Position numbers and translations under genes: made by a program. The notes under the pieces were generated by a model, which saw only the letters and a program-made list of their open reading frames with translations, had not been told where the DNA came from and ran no database searches. Source: Nonomuraea candida (GTDB lineage: Bacteria; Actinomycetota; Actinomycetes; Streptosporangiales; Streptosporangiaceae). Taken from it: a stretch of 64,000 bases of DNA. Of the stretch, positions 8,106 to 17,402 are shown piece after piece (position 1 is the first letter of the stretch; each line of letters opens with the position of its first letter). The DNA lies in assembly GCF_000725485.1 (NCBI RefSeq), contig NZ_KL647034.1, positions 3,005-67,004 of the forward strand. Reading direction: 5' to 3'.

Positions 8106-9184
8106 CAGGCAACCGCAGCACCGGCAGCCCCCGCAGCACCGGCAACGCAAGCAGCACCGGCAGCTCCAGCAGCACCGGCAACAGCGTCATGACCGGCGAT
8201 ACTGCCGGGACCGGCCCGGCACGTGATCACGCCGGTGGGGCCCCGGCTCCCGGCGACGGCGGGGCGCGGGCGGAGTCGCCGCGCGGCCACGCCGCCGGGC
8301 CGCGGCGCAGGCGGCTGGGCGACGCCTGGCACGCCTACCTGTTCATCGCGCCGAGCCTGTTCGGCGTGCTGGCGTTCCTGCTGGTGCCCATGCTCATCGT
8401 GATCGTGCTGAGCCTGTTCGACTGGGAGCTGCTGTCCGCCCCCGAGTTCGTCGGCCTCGACAACTACGCCCGCCTGGCGGCCGACGGGGAGACGTGGCAC
8501 TCGCTCTGGGTGACCGTCGCCTACGTCCTGCTCTGCATCCCCCTGCAGACCGCGCTGGCCCTGGGCCTGGCGATGCTGCTCAACCGGCGGATCAAGGGCG
8601 TGCGGTTCTACCGGTCGCTGTTCGTGGTCCCGTGGATGGCCACGCCGATCGTGCTCGGGCTCATCTGGAACTGGATCTTCGACCCGCGCGACGGCGCGCT
8701 CAACGGCGCGCTCGCGCTGGTGGGGATCACCGGGCCGGACTGGCTGTCCGACCGGGCCTGGGCGCTGCCGGCCGTCGCGCTGGTCAGCGTCTGGCAGCAC
8801 ACCGGCTACAACATGCTGTTCTTCCTGGCCGGGCTGCAGGGCATCCCGAAGGAGCTGCACGACGCGGCCGAGACCGACGGCGCGACCGCGGCGCAGCGGT
8901 TCTGGAAGGTGACGCTGCCGCTGCTCAACCCGACGATGTTCTTCGTCACCGTGACGAACCTGATCGGCGCCTTCCAGGTGTTCGACACCGTGTACGCGAT
9001 GACGAACGGCGGCCCCGGCCGCAGCACCGAGGTGCTCAACTTCAGGATCTTCGAGACCGCGTTCAAGCAGTTCGACTTCGGTTACGCCGCCACGCTGTCC
9101 ACGCTGCTCTTCGTGATCATTTTCCTGGTGACGGTGGTGCAGGTCCGGTTCTTCGGCAAGCGCACCACCTACGACCTGAGCTGA
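8102..9184 (+). CDS. Sugar ABC transporter permease (MalF-like)
   Basis: 360 residues with six membrane segments between about 75 and 350 and the permease EAA motif (AAETDGATAAQRFWKVTLPLL in part) that contacts the ATPase. GTG start at 8102 shares GTGA with the GH36 stop. The N-terminal 60 residues are an unusual STG/SSTG-rich tail coded by imperfect CAGCACCGGCA repeats; a later in-frame ATG at about 8189 would shorten it. Partner of the next permease and the binding lipoprotein. No ATPase gene is present, so a shared MsiK-type ATPase is likely. Confidence 0.92.
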   Translation: MTGNRSTGSPRSTGNASSTGSSSSTGNSVMTGDTAGTGPARDHAGGAPAPGDGGARAESPRGHAAGPRRRRLGDAWHAYLFIAPSLFGVLAFLLVPMLIVIVLSLFDWELLSAPEFVGLDNYARLAADGETWHSLWVTVAYVLLCIPLQTALALGLAMLLNRRIKGVRFYRSLFVVPWMATPIVLGLIWNWIFDPRDGALNGALALVGITGPDWLSDRAWALPAVALVSVWQHTGYNMLFFLAGLQGIPKELHDAAETDGATAAQRFWKVTLPLLNPTMFFVTVTNLIGAFQVFDTVYAMTNGGPGRSTEVLNFRIFETAFKQFDFGYAATLSTLLFVIIFLVTVVQVRFFGKRTTYDLS

Positions 9185-9190
9185 GAAGGC

Positions 9191-10000
9191 ATGACCAAGC
9201 GCATCCTGCTCTACGCCACGCTCGCCGTCGGCGCGTTCGTCTCCGTCTTCCCCTACCTGCTCGTCGTGCTGACCGCGTTCAAGACGCAGGCGCAGCTCAG
9301 CTCGACCCCGCCGTGGCTGCCGGGGCTGCCGCCGACCGCGGACAACCTGGCCGAGATGCTCGGGGGCGACTTCCCGCGCTTCATCCTCAACACGGCCGTG
9401 ATGACCGCGCTGCTGACGGCCGGGCAGCTGGTGTTCACCACCTTCGCCGCGTACGCGTTCGCGCGGCTGCGCTTCCGCGGCAGGGACGTGCTGTTCTGGC
9501 TGTTCGTGGCCACGATGATGGTGCCGAGCGCGGTCACCATGATCCCGCTGTTCCTCATCATGCGGGAGCTGGACCTGGTCAACACCTGGTACGGCCTGCT
9601 CGCGCCGTACGTGCTCGGCACCCCGTACGGGATCTTCCTCATGCGGCAGTTCTTCAAGAGCCTGCCCGCGGGGCTGGAGGAGGCGGCGCGCATCGACGGG
9701 GCGGGGTCGCTGACGATCCTGCTGCGCGTCATGCTGCCGCTCTGCCGCCCGGCCCTCGGCACCCTCGCGATCATCACGGTCATCTCGTCGTGGAACAGCT
9801 TCCTGTGGCCGCTCATCATCACCAGCGGCGACGACACCAAGGTCATCACCGTCGCGATCGCCACGCTCAAGGACGGCATCGGCGTGGACTACCACCTCAT
9901 GATGGCCGGCAGCCTGATCGCGCTGGCGCCGATGGTGGCGATCTTCATCTTCTTCCAGAAGTACATCGTCAGGTCGGTGGTCCTCACCGGCCTCAAGTAA
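9191..10000 (+). CDS. Sugar ABC transporter permease (MalG-like)
   Basis: 269 residues, six predicted membrane segments, with the coupling motif EEAARIDGAGSLTILLRVMLP in part near residue 160-180 and a typical C-terminal VLTGLK. ATG at 9191 has GAGAAGG immediately upstream. It pairs with the preceding permease (6-bp gap) to form the channel for an oligosaccharide importer. Confidence 0.93.
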   Translation: MTKRILLYATLAVGAFVSVFPYLLVVLTAFKTQAQLSSTPPWLPGLPPTADNLAEMLGGDFPRFILNTAVMTALLTAGQLVFTTFAAYAFARLRFRGRDVLFWLFVATMMVPSAVTMIPLFLIMRELDLVNTWYGLLAPYVLGTPYGIFLMRQFFKSLPAGLEEAARIDGAGSLTILLRVMLPLCRPALGTLAIITVISSWNSFLWPLIITSGDDTKVITVAIATLKDGIGVDYHLMMAGSLIALAPMVAIFIFFQKYIVRSVVLTGLK

Positions 10001-10013
10001 AAGAGGTCAGCCG

Positions 10014-11330
10014 ATGCGCAAGAACCCCCCGATGCGCCGGGCCCTGCTCACCACCGCCGCCCTGCTCGCCCCCGTGCTCGCGCTCACCGCGTGCGGCTCG
10101 GGCGGCGGGGGCGGCGAGCCGGAGAAGGTCACCCTGACCTACCGGCTCTGGGACGACCAGCAGAAGGCCGGCTACGAGAAGGTGATGGCGGCCTTCGAGA
10201 AGGCCAACCCGGGCATCGACGTGCAGATCGAGCTGCTGCCGTTCGACCAGTACTGGACGAAGCTCACCGCCGACGCGGTGGCCGGCACCGCGCCGGACGT
10301 GTTCTGGATGACGCCCACCCAGTTCCCCGAGTACGTGACCAAGGGCATCCTGACCCCCGTCCAGGTCGACACCGCCAAGTACCACCGGACCGTCGTCGAC
10401 TCCTTCACCTACGAGGGCAAGCTCTACGGCGTCCCGAAGGACTGGGGCATCGTCGGCCTGCTCTACAACAAGGACCTGTTCAAGAAGGCCGGGGTCGAGA
10501 TGCCGGACAAGCTCACCTGGTCGGCGGACGGCACCGGCACCCTGCTCGACACGGCCCGCAAGCTCACCGTGGACGAGGCCGGCAAGCACCCCGGCGAGTC
10601 CGGCTTCGACCCGGCCAAGGTCAAGACGTACGGCTTCGCCTCCTGGAACCACTACCAGACCCAGTGGATGAACTGGGTGGTCTCCAACGGCGGCAAGCTG
10701 GTGGACAAGCCGTTCGGCACGTACGCCTTCAACGACCCGGCCGCCGTGCAGGCCCTGCAGTTCGGCGTGGACCTGGTCAACAAGCACCACGTCTCCCCGC
10801 CCGCCACCCAGACCAACCCGCCCACCGGCAAGGTCACCGACATGTTCAAGGCGGGCCAGATCGCCATGTTCCCCGCCAACAACGCGCTGCTGCCGTTCGT
10901 GGCCCCCGAGGCGACGTTCGAGGTGGGCGTCGCGCCCATGCCGGAGGGCCCGCAGGGCCGCGCGGTCAACCTCAACGGCCTGGCCGAGGCCGTCTACGCC
11001 AAGAGCGACCACCCCGAGGAGGCCATGAAGCTGGCCGCCTACCTCGGCACCGAGGAGCCGCAGAAGCTGATGGCCGACGGCGGCTACGTCCTCCCCGCGC
11101 ACAACGGGCTGTCGCAGGGCTACGTGGACTTCTGGAAGGCGAAGAAGGTCGACGTGACGCCGTTCGTGGAGCAGGCCGAGGGCACCACCTTCCCCCTGCC
11201 GATCACCACCGGCTTCACGGGCTTCGAGACAAAGCTCAACCAGATCTTCAACGAGATGTACCTCGGTGAACTCACTCCGCAACAGGCGGCCGACCAGGCT
11301 GTCGCCGAAGGCAACGCGACCGTCAAGTGA
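10014..11330 (+). CDS. Sugar-binding lipoprotein of ABC importer
   Basis: 438 residues. Lipobox LALTAC with the lipidated cysteine near residue 27 and a glycine-rich spacer, then a family-1 solute-binding fold (YRLWDDQQKAGYEKVMAAFEKANPG, GTAPDVFWM, GVPKDWGIVGLLYNKDLF in parts). It is anchored outside the membrane and delivers an oligosaccharide to the two permeases upstream. An ATG at 10032 would also leave a complete signal peptide. Genes on both sides suggest an alpha-galactosyl or N-acetylhexosaminyl ligand. Confidence 0.93.
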   Translation: MRKNPPMRRALLTTAALLAPVLALTACGSGGGGGEPEKVTLTYRLWDDQQKAGYEKVMAAFEKANPGIDVQIELLPFDQYWTKLTADAVAGTAPDVFWMTPTQFPEYVTKGILTPVQVDTAKYHRTVVDSFTYEGKLYGVPKDWGIVGLLYNKDLFKKAGVEMPDKLTWSADGTGTLLDTARKLTVDEAGKHPGESGFDPAKVKTYGFASWNHYQTQWMNWVVSNGGKLVDKPFGTYAFNDPAAVQALQFGVDLVNKHHVSPPATQTNPPTGKVTDMFKAGQIAMFPANNALLPFVAPEATFEVGVAPMPEGPQGRAVNLNGLAEAVYAKSDHPEEAMKLAAYLGTEEPQKLMADGGYVLPAHNGLSQGYVDFWKAKKVDVTPFVEQAEGTTFPLPITTGFTGFETKLNQIFNEMYLGELTPQQAADQAVAEGNATVK

Positions 11331-11338
11331 GGACCCCC

Positions 11339-12883
11339 ATGATCACCCGGCGTTCACTGCTCGCCGGGGGAGCCGGCCTGGGCCTGTCCGCCGCGCTGGG
11401 GGCCACCCCGGCGCGCGCGGCGGCCCGCCGCACCCCCCTGTCCGACCCCTTCCAGCTCGGCGTCGCCTCCGGCGAGCCCACGCACGACGGCGTGGTGCTC
11501 TGGACGCGGCTGGCCATGGACCCCACCGCGCCCGACGGCTTCGGCGGCGTGCCGGACCGGCCCGTGCCCGTCCACTGGCAGCTCGCCAAGGACGAGAACT
11601 TCCGGCACGTCGTGCGCGGCGGCATCACGATGGCCCGCCGCGAGGCGGCCCACAGCGTGCACGTCGAGCTCGACGGGCTCGACCCCGGCGCCGAGTACTT
11701 CTACCGCTTCAAGGCCGAGAGCGAGATCAGCCCCGTCGGCCGCACCCTCACCGCGCCCGCCCCCGGCGCCCGGAGCAGGGCGCTGAACCTGTCGTTCACC
11801 TCCTGCGCCGACTACCAGGCCGGCTGGTTCACGCCGTACCGCAGGATGGCCGAGGACCAGCCCGACCTGATCGCCTTCCTTGGCGACTACATCTACGAGT
11901 ACGGCGACTACAAGTACCCCGTCCGCGACCAGGCCGGCGGCGAATGCCTCGACCTGGCCGGCTACCGCCTGCGCCACGCCCAGCACAAGGCCGACCCCGA
12001 GTCGCAGCTCGCCCACGCCATCGCCCCCTGGGTGGTGGTCTGGGACGACCACGACATCGAGAACGGCTGGGCCGGCGACGTGCCCGAGCAGCCCGACCCG
12101 CCGTTCCTCAAGCGCCGGGCCGAGGCGTTCCAGGCGTACTACGAGAACATGCCGCTGCGCCGCGCCCAGAAGCCGGACGGGGCCGCGCTCCGGCTCTACC
12201 GCAGCATCCGGTGGGGCGAGGTCGCCAACCTGCACCTGCTCGACACCCGCCAGTACCGCGACCTGTACGCCTGCACCGGCAGGAGCGGCACGGTCGGCCC
12301 CGACTGCGTGCAGCGCTTCGAGCCCAACAGGACGATGCTCGGCCGCGAGCAGGAGGCGTGGCTGGACGACCGGCTCAGGAGCTCGCGCGCCACCTGGGAC
12401 CTGCTCGGCCAGCAGGTCTTCTTCATGGAGATGGACTGGACCGGCGGCGCGGGCAAGGGCTACTCCAACGAGGGCTGGGACGGCTACGTCGCCTCCCGCG
12501 ACCGCCTGACCGCCGCCGTCGACGCCTACCGGCGCAACGCCGTCGTGCTCACCGGCGACGTGCACTCGCACTGGGCCGGCGAGGTCAAGCGCGACTTCCG
12601 CGACCCCGAGTCGAAGTCCGTCGCCGTGGAGCTGGTCACCACCTCGGTCACCAGCGCGGGCAACGGGCTCGACGAGTATCCCGACACGCAGACCCTGCTC
12701 GCCGAGAACCCGCACGTGAAGTTCTTCAACGGCCGCCGCGGCTACGTGCGCACCCGGATCGACCAGCGGGAGATGAAGGTGGACTTCCGCTCGCTCTCCC
12801 GCGTCACCGAGCCCTACGCCCCCGCCTACACCTCCGGCTCCTTCGTCATCGAGCCGGGCGACCCGACGCTCCACCCCGCCTGA
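11339..12883 (+). CDS. PhoD-like alkaline phosphatase/phosphodiesterase, Tat-exported
   Basis: 514 residues. TRRSLLAGGAGLGL is a twin-arginine signal, so the folded metalloenzyme is exported. The PhoD signature is present: FTSCADYQAG, LGDYIYEY, WDDHDIENGWAG, LLDTRQYR and LTGDVHSHW carry the calcium/iron ligands. PhoD enzymes cleave phosphate mono- and diesters, including teichoic acids. ATG at 11339 has GAGGA nearby; a GTG at 11327 overlapping the previous stop is the alternative. Its place among glycosidases suggests a phosphate-containing glycan. Confidence 0.92.
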   Translation: MITRRSLLAGGAGLGLSAALGATPARAAARRTPLSDPFQLGVASGEPTHDGVVLWTRLAMDPTAPDGFGGVPDRPVPVHWQLAKDENFRHVVRGGITMARREAAHSVHVELDGLDPGAEYFYRFKAESEISPVGRTLTAPAPGARSRALNLSFTSCADYQAGWFTPYRRMAEDQPDLIAFLGDYIYEYGDYKYPVRDQAGGECLDLAGYRLRHAQHKADPESQLAHAIAPWVVVWDDHDIENGWAGDVPEQPDPPFLKRRAEAFQAYYENMPLRRAQKPDGAALRLYRSIRWGEVANLHLLDTRQYRDLYACTGRSGTVGPDCVQRFEPNRTMLGREQEAWLDDRLRSSRATWDLLGQQVFFMEMDWTGGAGKGYSNEGWDGYVASRDRLTAAVDAYRRNAVVLTGDVHSHWAGEVKRDFRDPESKSVAVELVTTSVTSAGNGLDEYPDTQTLLAENPHVKFFNGRRGYVRTRIDQREMKVDFRSLSRVTEPYAPAYTSGSFVIEPGDPTLHPA

Positions 12884-12896
12884 GGACAGGACCTCC

Positions 12897-14831
12897 ATGC
12901 GCATCCTGACGGCCGCCGCCGCGGCGGCCCTGCTCGCCATGCCGTTCTTACCCCTGCCCAGCGCCGCCGCGGCGGTCTCCGGCCCGCCGATGGGCTGGAG
13001 CAGCCGCTCGCTCGGCTGCTCTGTCTCCGAGCAGTCCGTGCGCGGGGCCGCCGACGCCCTGGCCCCCCTCGCCCCGCTCGGCTACCGGTACGTCATCATC
13101 GACGGCTGCTGGCAGGCCGCCGGGCGGCAGGACGGAGCCCTGGCCCCCGACGCCGCCCGCTTCCCCTCGGGCATCGCCGCGCTGGCCGCCTACGTCCGCG
13201 ACAAGGGCCTGAAGCTGGGCCTGAGCCTGTCGGCCGGCACGAAGGCCTGCGCGGGCGGCGGCCCCGGCTCCTACCGCAGCGAGGCCGCCGACGCCGCCCA
13301 GGTGCGGGCGTGGGGCGTGGACTACGTCAAGTACGACTGGTGCAACGTGCCCACCGGCGACTTCCCCGGCCAGAACGTGCGGCAGATCGCCGAAGCCCTC
13401 TACCCGCCCATGCGCGCGGCCCTCGGCCCCGACGTCGTGTTCGCCATGAACAACGAGGACGGCAGCACCGTGCCCTGGTTCTGGGGCAAGGACGCCGGCG
13501 CCACGACCTGGCGTACCAACGTCCACAACCGGCCCATCGCCGACAGCTACCCGAACATGGTCGACATCTGGGAGGTCAACCAGCTCAGGGCCGAGTACGC
13601 GGGCCGGGGGAGCTGGGCCGACCCCGACCTCATCCAGGCCGGGCGCGGCGGGATGACCGAGACCGAGTACCGCGCCCAGTTCACCCTCTGGGCGATGGGC
13701 GCGGCGCCGCTCATCCTCCAGGCCGACCCGGCCGCCGCGCCGCCCTCGGTCGTCGCCGACCCCGAGGTCATCGCCGTGGACCAGGACCCGCTCGGCGCGC
13801 ACGGCACCCTCGTCAAGAGCGACGGCTGGTACCACGTGCTGGCCAAGCCCCTGCAGAACGGCGACCGGGCGATCGCGCTGTTCAACGAGAGCGACCGGGC
13901 CGCCACGATCTCCACCCACCTGGGCAAGGGCCGCCACCGCGTGGAGGAGCTGTGGTCGGGCGAGGTCTCCTCGACCACGGGGGAGCTGGCCGCCCAGGTG
14001 CCCGCGCACGGGGCGCTGCTCTACCGGGTCGGCGGGGGAGGGGAGCAGGCGCCGCCCCTGGTGACGTTCGAGGCGGACCCGCCGGCGTTCCTCGGCGACG
14101 ACCGGCCCTCGGTCCTGGAGCCCGGCGTGGCCGGGGAGATCGTCACCCGGGTCACCAACACCGGGGCGACCGCCCGGCTGCGGGACGTCGAGGTGACGGC
14201 GGAGGTCCCCGAGGGCTGGCAGGTCACGGCCCGGACCCGGACGCGCGAGTCCCGGCTGGACGGCGGCGAGACGTTCACCGTCAGGTGGGCCGTCACCGCG
14301 CCCGTCACCGCCACCGGAACCCACCTGCTCACCTTCCGCCAGGGCTCGCGCACCGCCACCGCCGTCGTCCTCGTGGCCCGCGCGCCGGGACCCGGCACGA
14401 CGTACCTGAGCGACCTGGCCTGGGCCAGGGCCGTCAACCACTTCGGCCCGGTCGAGAAGGACACCAGCAACGGCGAGCGGCCGGCCGGGGACGGCCGCCC
14501 TCTCACGATCGAGGGCGTCACGTACGCCAAGGGCCTCGGCGTGCACGCGCCTGCCGACATCGAGTACTACACCGGCGGCCGGTGCTCCACGGTCGCGTTC
14601 CAGGCCGGGATCGACGACGAGGTCGGCGCGGCCGGCTCGGCGGTGTTCGAGGTCTGGGCCGACGGAGGCCGGGTGGCCCACTCGGGGCTGCTCACCGGGG
14701 CCATGCCCGCCAAGAAGGTCACCGCGTCCATCGCGGGCGCCCGGTTCGTCCGGCTGGTCGCGACCAACGGCGGCGACAACGCCACCTCCGACCACGCCGA
14801 CTTCGCCGACGCCACCATCACCTGCGCGTAG
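12897..14831 (+). CDS. Secreted GH27 glycosidase with NEW3 and NPCBM domains
   Basis: 644 residues. Sec signal peptide (about 1-26), GH27 barrel (about 27-300, PPMGWSSRS, YVKYDWCN with nucleophile D147), an antiparallel sheet domain to about 380, a NEW3-type domain (about 395-490) and a C-terminal NPCBM galactose-binding-like domain (about 500-644). Two active-site positions differ from ordinary alpha-galactosidases: the paired aspartates of DDCW are DGCW (D69, G70), and the acid/base aspartate expected in WRTxxD is histidine in WRTNVH (H210). Specificity may therefore differ from alpha-galactosidase, for example another GH27 activity. Confidence 0.87.
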   Translation: MRILTAAAAAALLAMPFLPLPSAAAAVSGPPMGWSSRSLGCSVSEQSVRGAADALAPLAPLGYRYVIIDGCWQAAGRQDGALAPDAARFPSGIAALAAYVRDKGLKLGLSLSAGTKACAGGGPGSYRSEAADAAQVRAWGVDYVKYDWCNVPTGDFPGQNVRQIAEALYPPMRAALGPDVVFAMNNEDGSTVPWFWGKDAGATTWRTNVHNRPIADSYPNMVDIWEVNQLRAEYAGRGSWADPDLIQAGRGGMTETEYRAQFTLWAMGAAPLILQADPAAAPPSVVADPEVIAVDQDPLGAHGTLVKSDGWYHVLAKPLQNGDRAIALFNESDRAATISTHLGKGRHRVEELWSGEVSSTTGELAAQVPAHGALLYRVGGGGEQAPPLVTFEADPPAFLGDDRPSVLEPGVAGEIVTRVTNTGATARLRDVEVTAEVPEGWQVTARTRTRESRLDGGETFTVRWAVTAPVTATGTHLLTFRQGSRTATAVVLVARAPGPGTTYLSDLAWARAVNHFGPVEKDTSNGERPAGDGRPLTIEGVTYAKGLGVHAPADIEYYTGGRCSTVAFQAGIDDEVGAAGSAVFEVWADGGRVAHSGLLTGAMPAKKVTASIAGARFVRLVATNGGDNATSDHADFADATITCA

Positions 14832-14833
14832 TC

Positions 14834-15007
14834 CACCGGCGCCGCCTCCGGACCACGCCCACGCCACCCTCACCCGCGTGCAGTTCGCCGGCGCCGCCTC
14901 CGGACCACGCCGACGCCACCCTCACCCCCGTGTAGTTCGCCGGCGCCGCCTCCGGACCACGCCGACGCCACCCTCACCCCCGTGTAGTTCGCCGGCGCCG
15001 CCGCCGG
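14834..15007 (+). repeat. 52-bp tandem repeat copied from the GH27 3' end
   Basis: Three 52-bp units start at 14834, 14886 and 14938, with a partial fourth at 14990. Each unit resembles the last codons of the GH27 gene, including a copy of its TAG stop (GTGTAG or GTGCAG). The gene's own end is the divergent founder copy. Confidence 0.9.
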
Positions 15008-15061
15008 CCGCGAGGTGTCCGGCGGCGGCGCCGTCACCCGAGATTAGGGAGTCACCTGTTC

Positions 15062-16753
15062 ATGATCGTTCCCAAGCCCGTCAAGCACGAGCCCGCGCCC
15101 GGGTCGTTCGTCCTCGACGACCGGACCTCGCTCACCGCCGGCCCGGCGCTGGGCGAGGTGGCGGCCTGGCTGCGCGCCGAGCTCGCCCCCGTCACGGGCG
15201 GCGAGCTGCTGCCCGCCACGGGCGCGCCGGCGGGCCGGGACGGGGATGGCGCGGCGGACCCGGGCGCGATCGTGCTCCGGCTCCAGGACGGACTGGCGCC
15301 GGAGGCGTACCGGCTGACGGTCGGGCCCGGCCTGGTGGAGATCGTCGCGGGCGGGCCGGCCGGGGCGTTCCACGGGGCGCAGACGTTCCGGCAGCTGCTG
15401 CCCGCCGGGGCCTACCGGAAGGCGCCGGGCGGCCCCGGGACGGCGCCGTTCACGGTGCCGGGCGCGTACGTCGAGGACGCGCCGCGCTTCGCCTGGCGCG
15501 GCTGCCTGCTCGACGTCGCCAGGCACTTCCTGACCAAGCACGAGGTGCTGCGCTTCATCGACCTGATGGCCCTGCACAAGCTGAACGTGCTGCACCTCCA
15601 CCTCACCGACGACCAGGGCTGGCGGGTCGAGATCCGCCGCCACCCCCGGCTCACCGAGGTCGGCGCCTGGCGGAAGGAGAGCCAGACCGGCTGGAACGGC
15701 CCCATGGACGGCCGCCCGCACGGCGGCTACTACACCCAGGACGACCTGCGGGAGATCATCGCCTATGCCGCGCGCCGGCACATCTCGGTCGTGCCCGAGA
15801 TCGACCTGCCGGGGCACACGCAGGCCGCCATCGCCGCCTACCCCGAACTCGGCAACGTCGACACCCCGCTGGAGGTGCGGACCGGGTGGGGCGTGGGCAC
15901 GAACGTGCTCAACGTGGAGGATTCGACGATCACGTTCTTCCAGGACGTGCTGGACGAGGTGCTGGAGCTGTTCCCGAGCCCGTACATCGTGCTGGGCGGC
16001 GACGAGGTGCGCAAGGATCAGTGGCGCGCCAGCCCGGCGGCGCAGCGCCGCATCGCCGAGCTGGGGCTGCGCGACGAGGAGGAGCTGCAGAGCTGGTTCA
16101 TCCGGCTGTTCGACGGATACCTCACCGAGCGCGGCCGGCGGCTCGTGGGCTGGGACGAGATCCTGGAGGGCGGCCTGGCCCCGGGCGCGGTCGTCGCGTC
16201 CTGGCGGGACGAGCGGTGCGCGGTGCAGGCGGCCAGGAGCGGCCACGACGTCATCAACTGCGCCAACACCTCGCTCTACCTCGACTACCGGCAGGGGCCG
16301 GGGGAGGAGGAGCCGGTGCCGTTCGGCACGGTGCTGACGCTGGAGGACGTCTACGCCTTCGAGCCCATCCCGGCGGAGCTGCGCGGCGACCCGGCCGCCG
16401 GCCGCGTCCTCGGCGCGCAGGCCGCCGTCTGGACCGAGCTGATCGACTCGAACCGGGGCGTCGACTACATGACCTTCCCCAGGCTCGCGGCCTTCGCCGA
16501 GACGGTGTGGAGCACGCCGGAGCGCGACCTGGAGGACTTCCTGGCCCGGCTGGCGGAGCATCTGCGGCGGCTGGACGCGATCGGCGTGGAGTACCGCAGG
16601 GCGGACGGGCCGCTGCCCTGGCAGACCAGGCCGGGCGTGCCGGGACGGCCGGAGACGCCCGAGCAGTGGCAGGCCACGCTCGACGCCTGGACCAGCAACC
16701 TCAGATCGCGCCAGAACCCGGCGCCGCCCCTGACGGCGGGGGACGCCGTCTGA
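15062..16753 (+). CDS. GH20 beta-N-acetylhexosaminidase
   Basis: 563 residues. Hydrolyses terminal beta-GlcNAc or beta-GalNAc by substrate-assisted catalysis. N-terminal GH20b-like domain (about 1-130), then the barrel with HLHLTDDQGWR (about 178-188), VVPEIDLPGHTQA, the catalytic pair D314-E315 in LGGDEVRKD, and AVWTEL. No signal peptide, so probably intracellular, downstream of the importer. ATG at 15062 has AGGGAG ten bases upstream. Last gene of the glycan operon, separated from GH27 by the 52-bp repeats. Confidence 0.93.
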   Translation: MIVPKPVKHEPAPGSFVLDDRTSLTAGPALGEVAAWLRAELAPVTGGELLPATGAPAGRDGDGAADPGAIVLRLQDGLAPEAYRLTVGPGLVEIVAGGPAGAFHGAQTFRQLLPAGAYRKAPGGPGTAPFTVPGAYVEDAPRFAWRGCLLDVARHFLTKHEVLRFIDLMALHKLNVLHLHLTDDQGWRVEIRRHPRLTEVGAWRKESQTGWNGPMDGRPHGGYYTQDDLREIIAYAARRHISVVPEIDLPGHTQAAIAAYPELGNVDTPLEVRTGWGVGTNVLNVEDSTITFFQDVLDEVLELFPSPYIVLGGDEVRKDQWRASPAAQRRIAELGLRDEEELQSWFIRLFDGYLTERGRRLVGWDEILEGGLAPGAVVASWRDERCAVQAARSGHDVINCANTSLYLDYRQGPGEEEPVPFGTVLTLEDVYAFEPIPAELRGDPAAGRVLGAQAAVWTELIDSNRGVDYMTFPRLAAFAETVWSTPERDLEDFLARLAEHLRRLDAIGVEYRRADGPLPWQTRPGVPGRPETPEQWQATLDAWTSNLRSRQNPAPPLTAGDAV

Positions 16754-16769
16754 AGCGGCACGGCCGGCC

Positions 16770-16885
16770 GCCGCCCTGACGGCCGGGAAGCCGTCAGGGA
16801 CGGCGGGGGCGGCGGCCGAGGTGGTCGTCCAAAGCGGCGGGCCGCGGCCGAGGTGGTCGTCCGGAGCGGCGGGCGGCCGCCGGGC
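16770..16885. terminator. Hairpin and short direct repeats after GH20
   Basis: CCCTGACGGC (about 16775) pairs with GCCGTCAGGG (about 16791-16800) to give a strong terminator-like hairpin. It is followed by two copies of GCGGCCGAGGTGGTCGTCC with AGCGGCGGG (16812-16880), which loosely resemble the GH20 stop region. Lies between convergent genes. Confidence 0.6.
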
Positions 16886-16890
16886 GCGTC

Positions 16891-17394
16891 CTACACCTGC
16901 ACGGGGCCGCCGCTGCGCCAGTAGACGTTGCCCTCGCGCGACAGCAGCCCCTCGTCCACCAGGTAGCGGCGCAGCGCCGCGTAGTCGTCGTGGAAGGCCC
17001 GCAGGGCCACGTTGACGTCCTTCTCCGGGTAACGCACGCCCGGCTCGAAGACGGTGGCGATGTAGCGCAGCACGACGAGCCGCTTGTCGCGCTTCATCAC
17101 CGTGGTCGTCAGCCGCCCGTCCACCAGGAACGTGCGCAGCACCCGCTCCTCGGGGCCGAGCTGCTCGGCCGGCTCGGCCGTCGAGCGCAGCAGGTCGCGG
17201 AAGCGCTCGGGCGTGGCCCGCCACGCGCCGCTCTCGTCGCGCGCCGCCAGGCCGCCGCTCTCCAGCTTCCGCAACGACTTCTCGGCCAGCCCGCCGGTGG
17301 CCCCGAGCACGAGGGAGGCGAAGGTCTTCAGCGTGTCGTCCTGGTAGAGGAGTCCGAGGACGCGCCTGATTTCGTCGTCGTTCACTCGTACCAT
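16891..17394 (-). CDS. DUF2087 protein with N-terminal winged-helix-like region
   Basis: 167 residues. The C-terminal 80 residues match DUF2087 (FLVDGRLTTTVMKRDKRLVVL, GVRYPEKDVNVALRAFHDDYAALRRYLVDEGLLSRE in parts). The first 75 residues look like a small helical DNA-binding domain. DUF2087 proteins are usually short regulators of unknown target. ATG start at 17394 lies only 8 bp from the divergent ATG at 17403, so the two transcripts must overlap or begin at the start codons. Confidence 0.82.
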   Translation of the reverse strand: MVRVNDDEIRRVLGLLYQDDTLKTFASLVLGATGGLAEKSLRKLESGGLAARDESGAWRATPERFRDLLRSTAEPAEQLGPEERVLRTFLVDGRLTTTVMKRDKRLVVLRYIATVFEPGVRYPEKDVNVALRAFHDDYAALRRYLVDEGLLSREGNVYWRSGGPVQV

Positions 17395-17402
17395 TTTGAC
17401 CC

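Noticed and set aside
7700..9895. 731-codon minus-strand frame opposite the permease genes
   Set aside because: Shadow of real membrane-protein genes; repetitive charged composition and no start context.
14834..15007. Attachment site or iteron origin
   Set aside because: The 52-bp units are copies of the preceding gene's 3' end; there is no Rep, integrase or AT-rich region.
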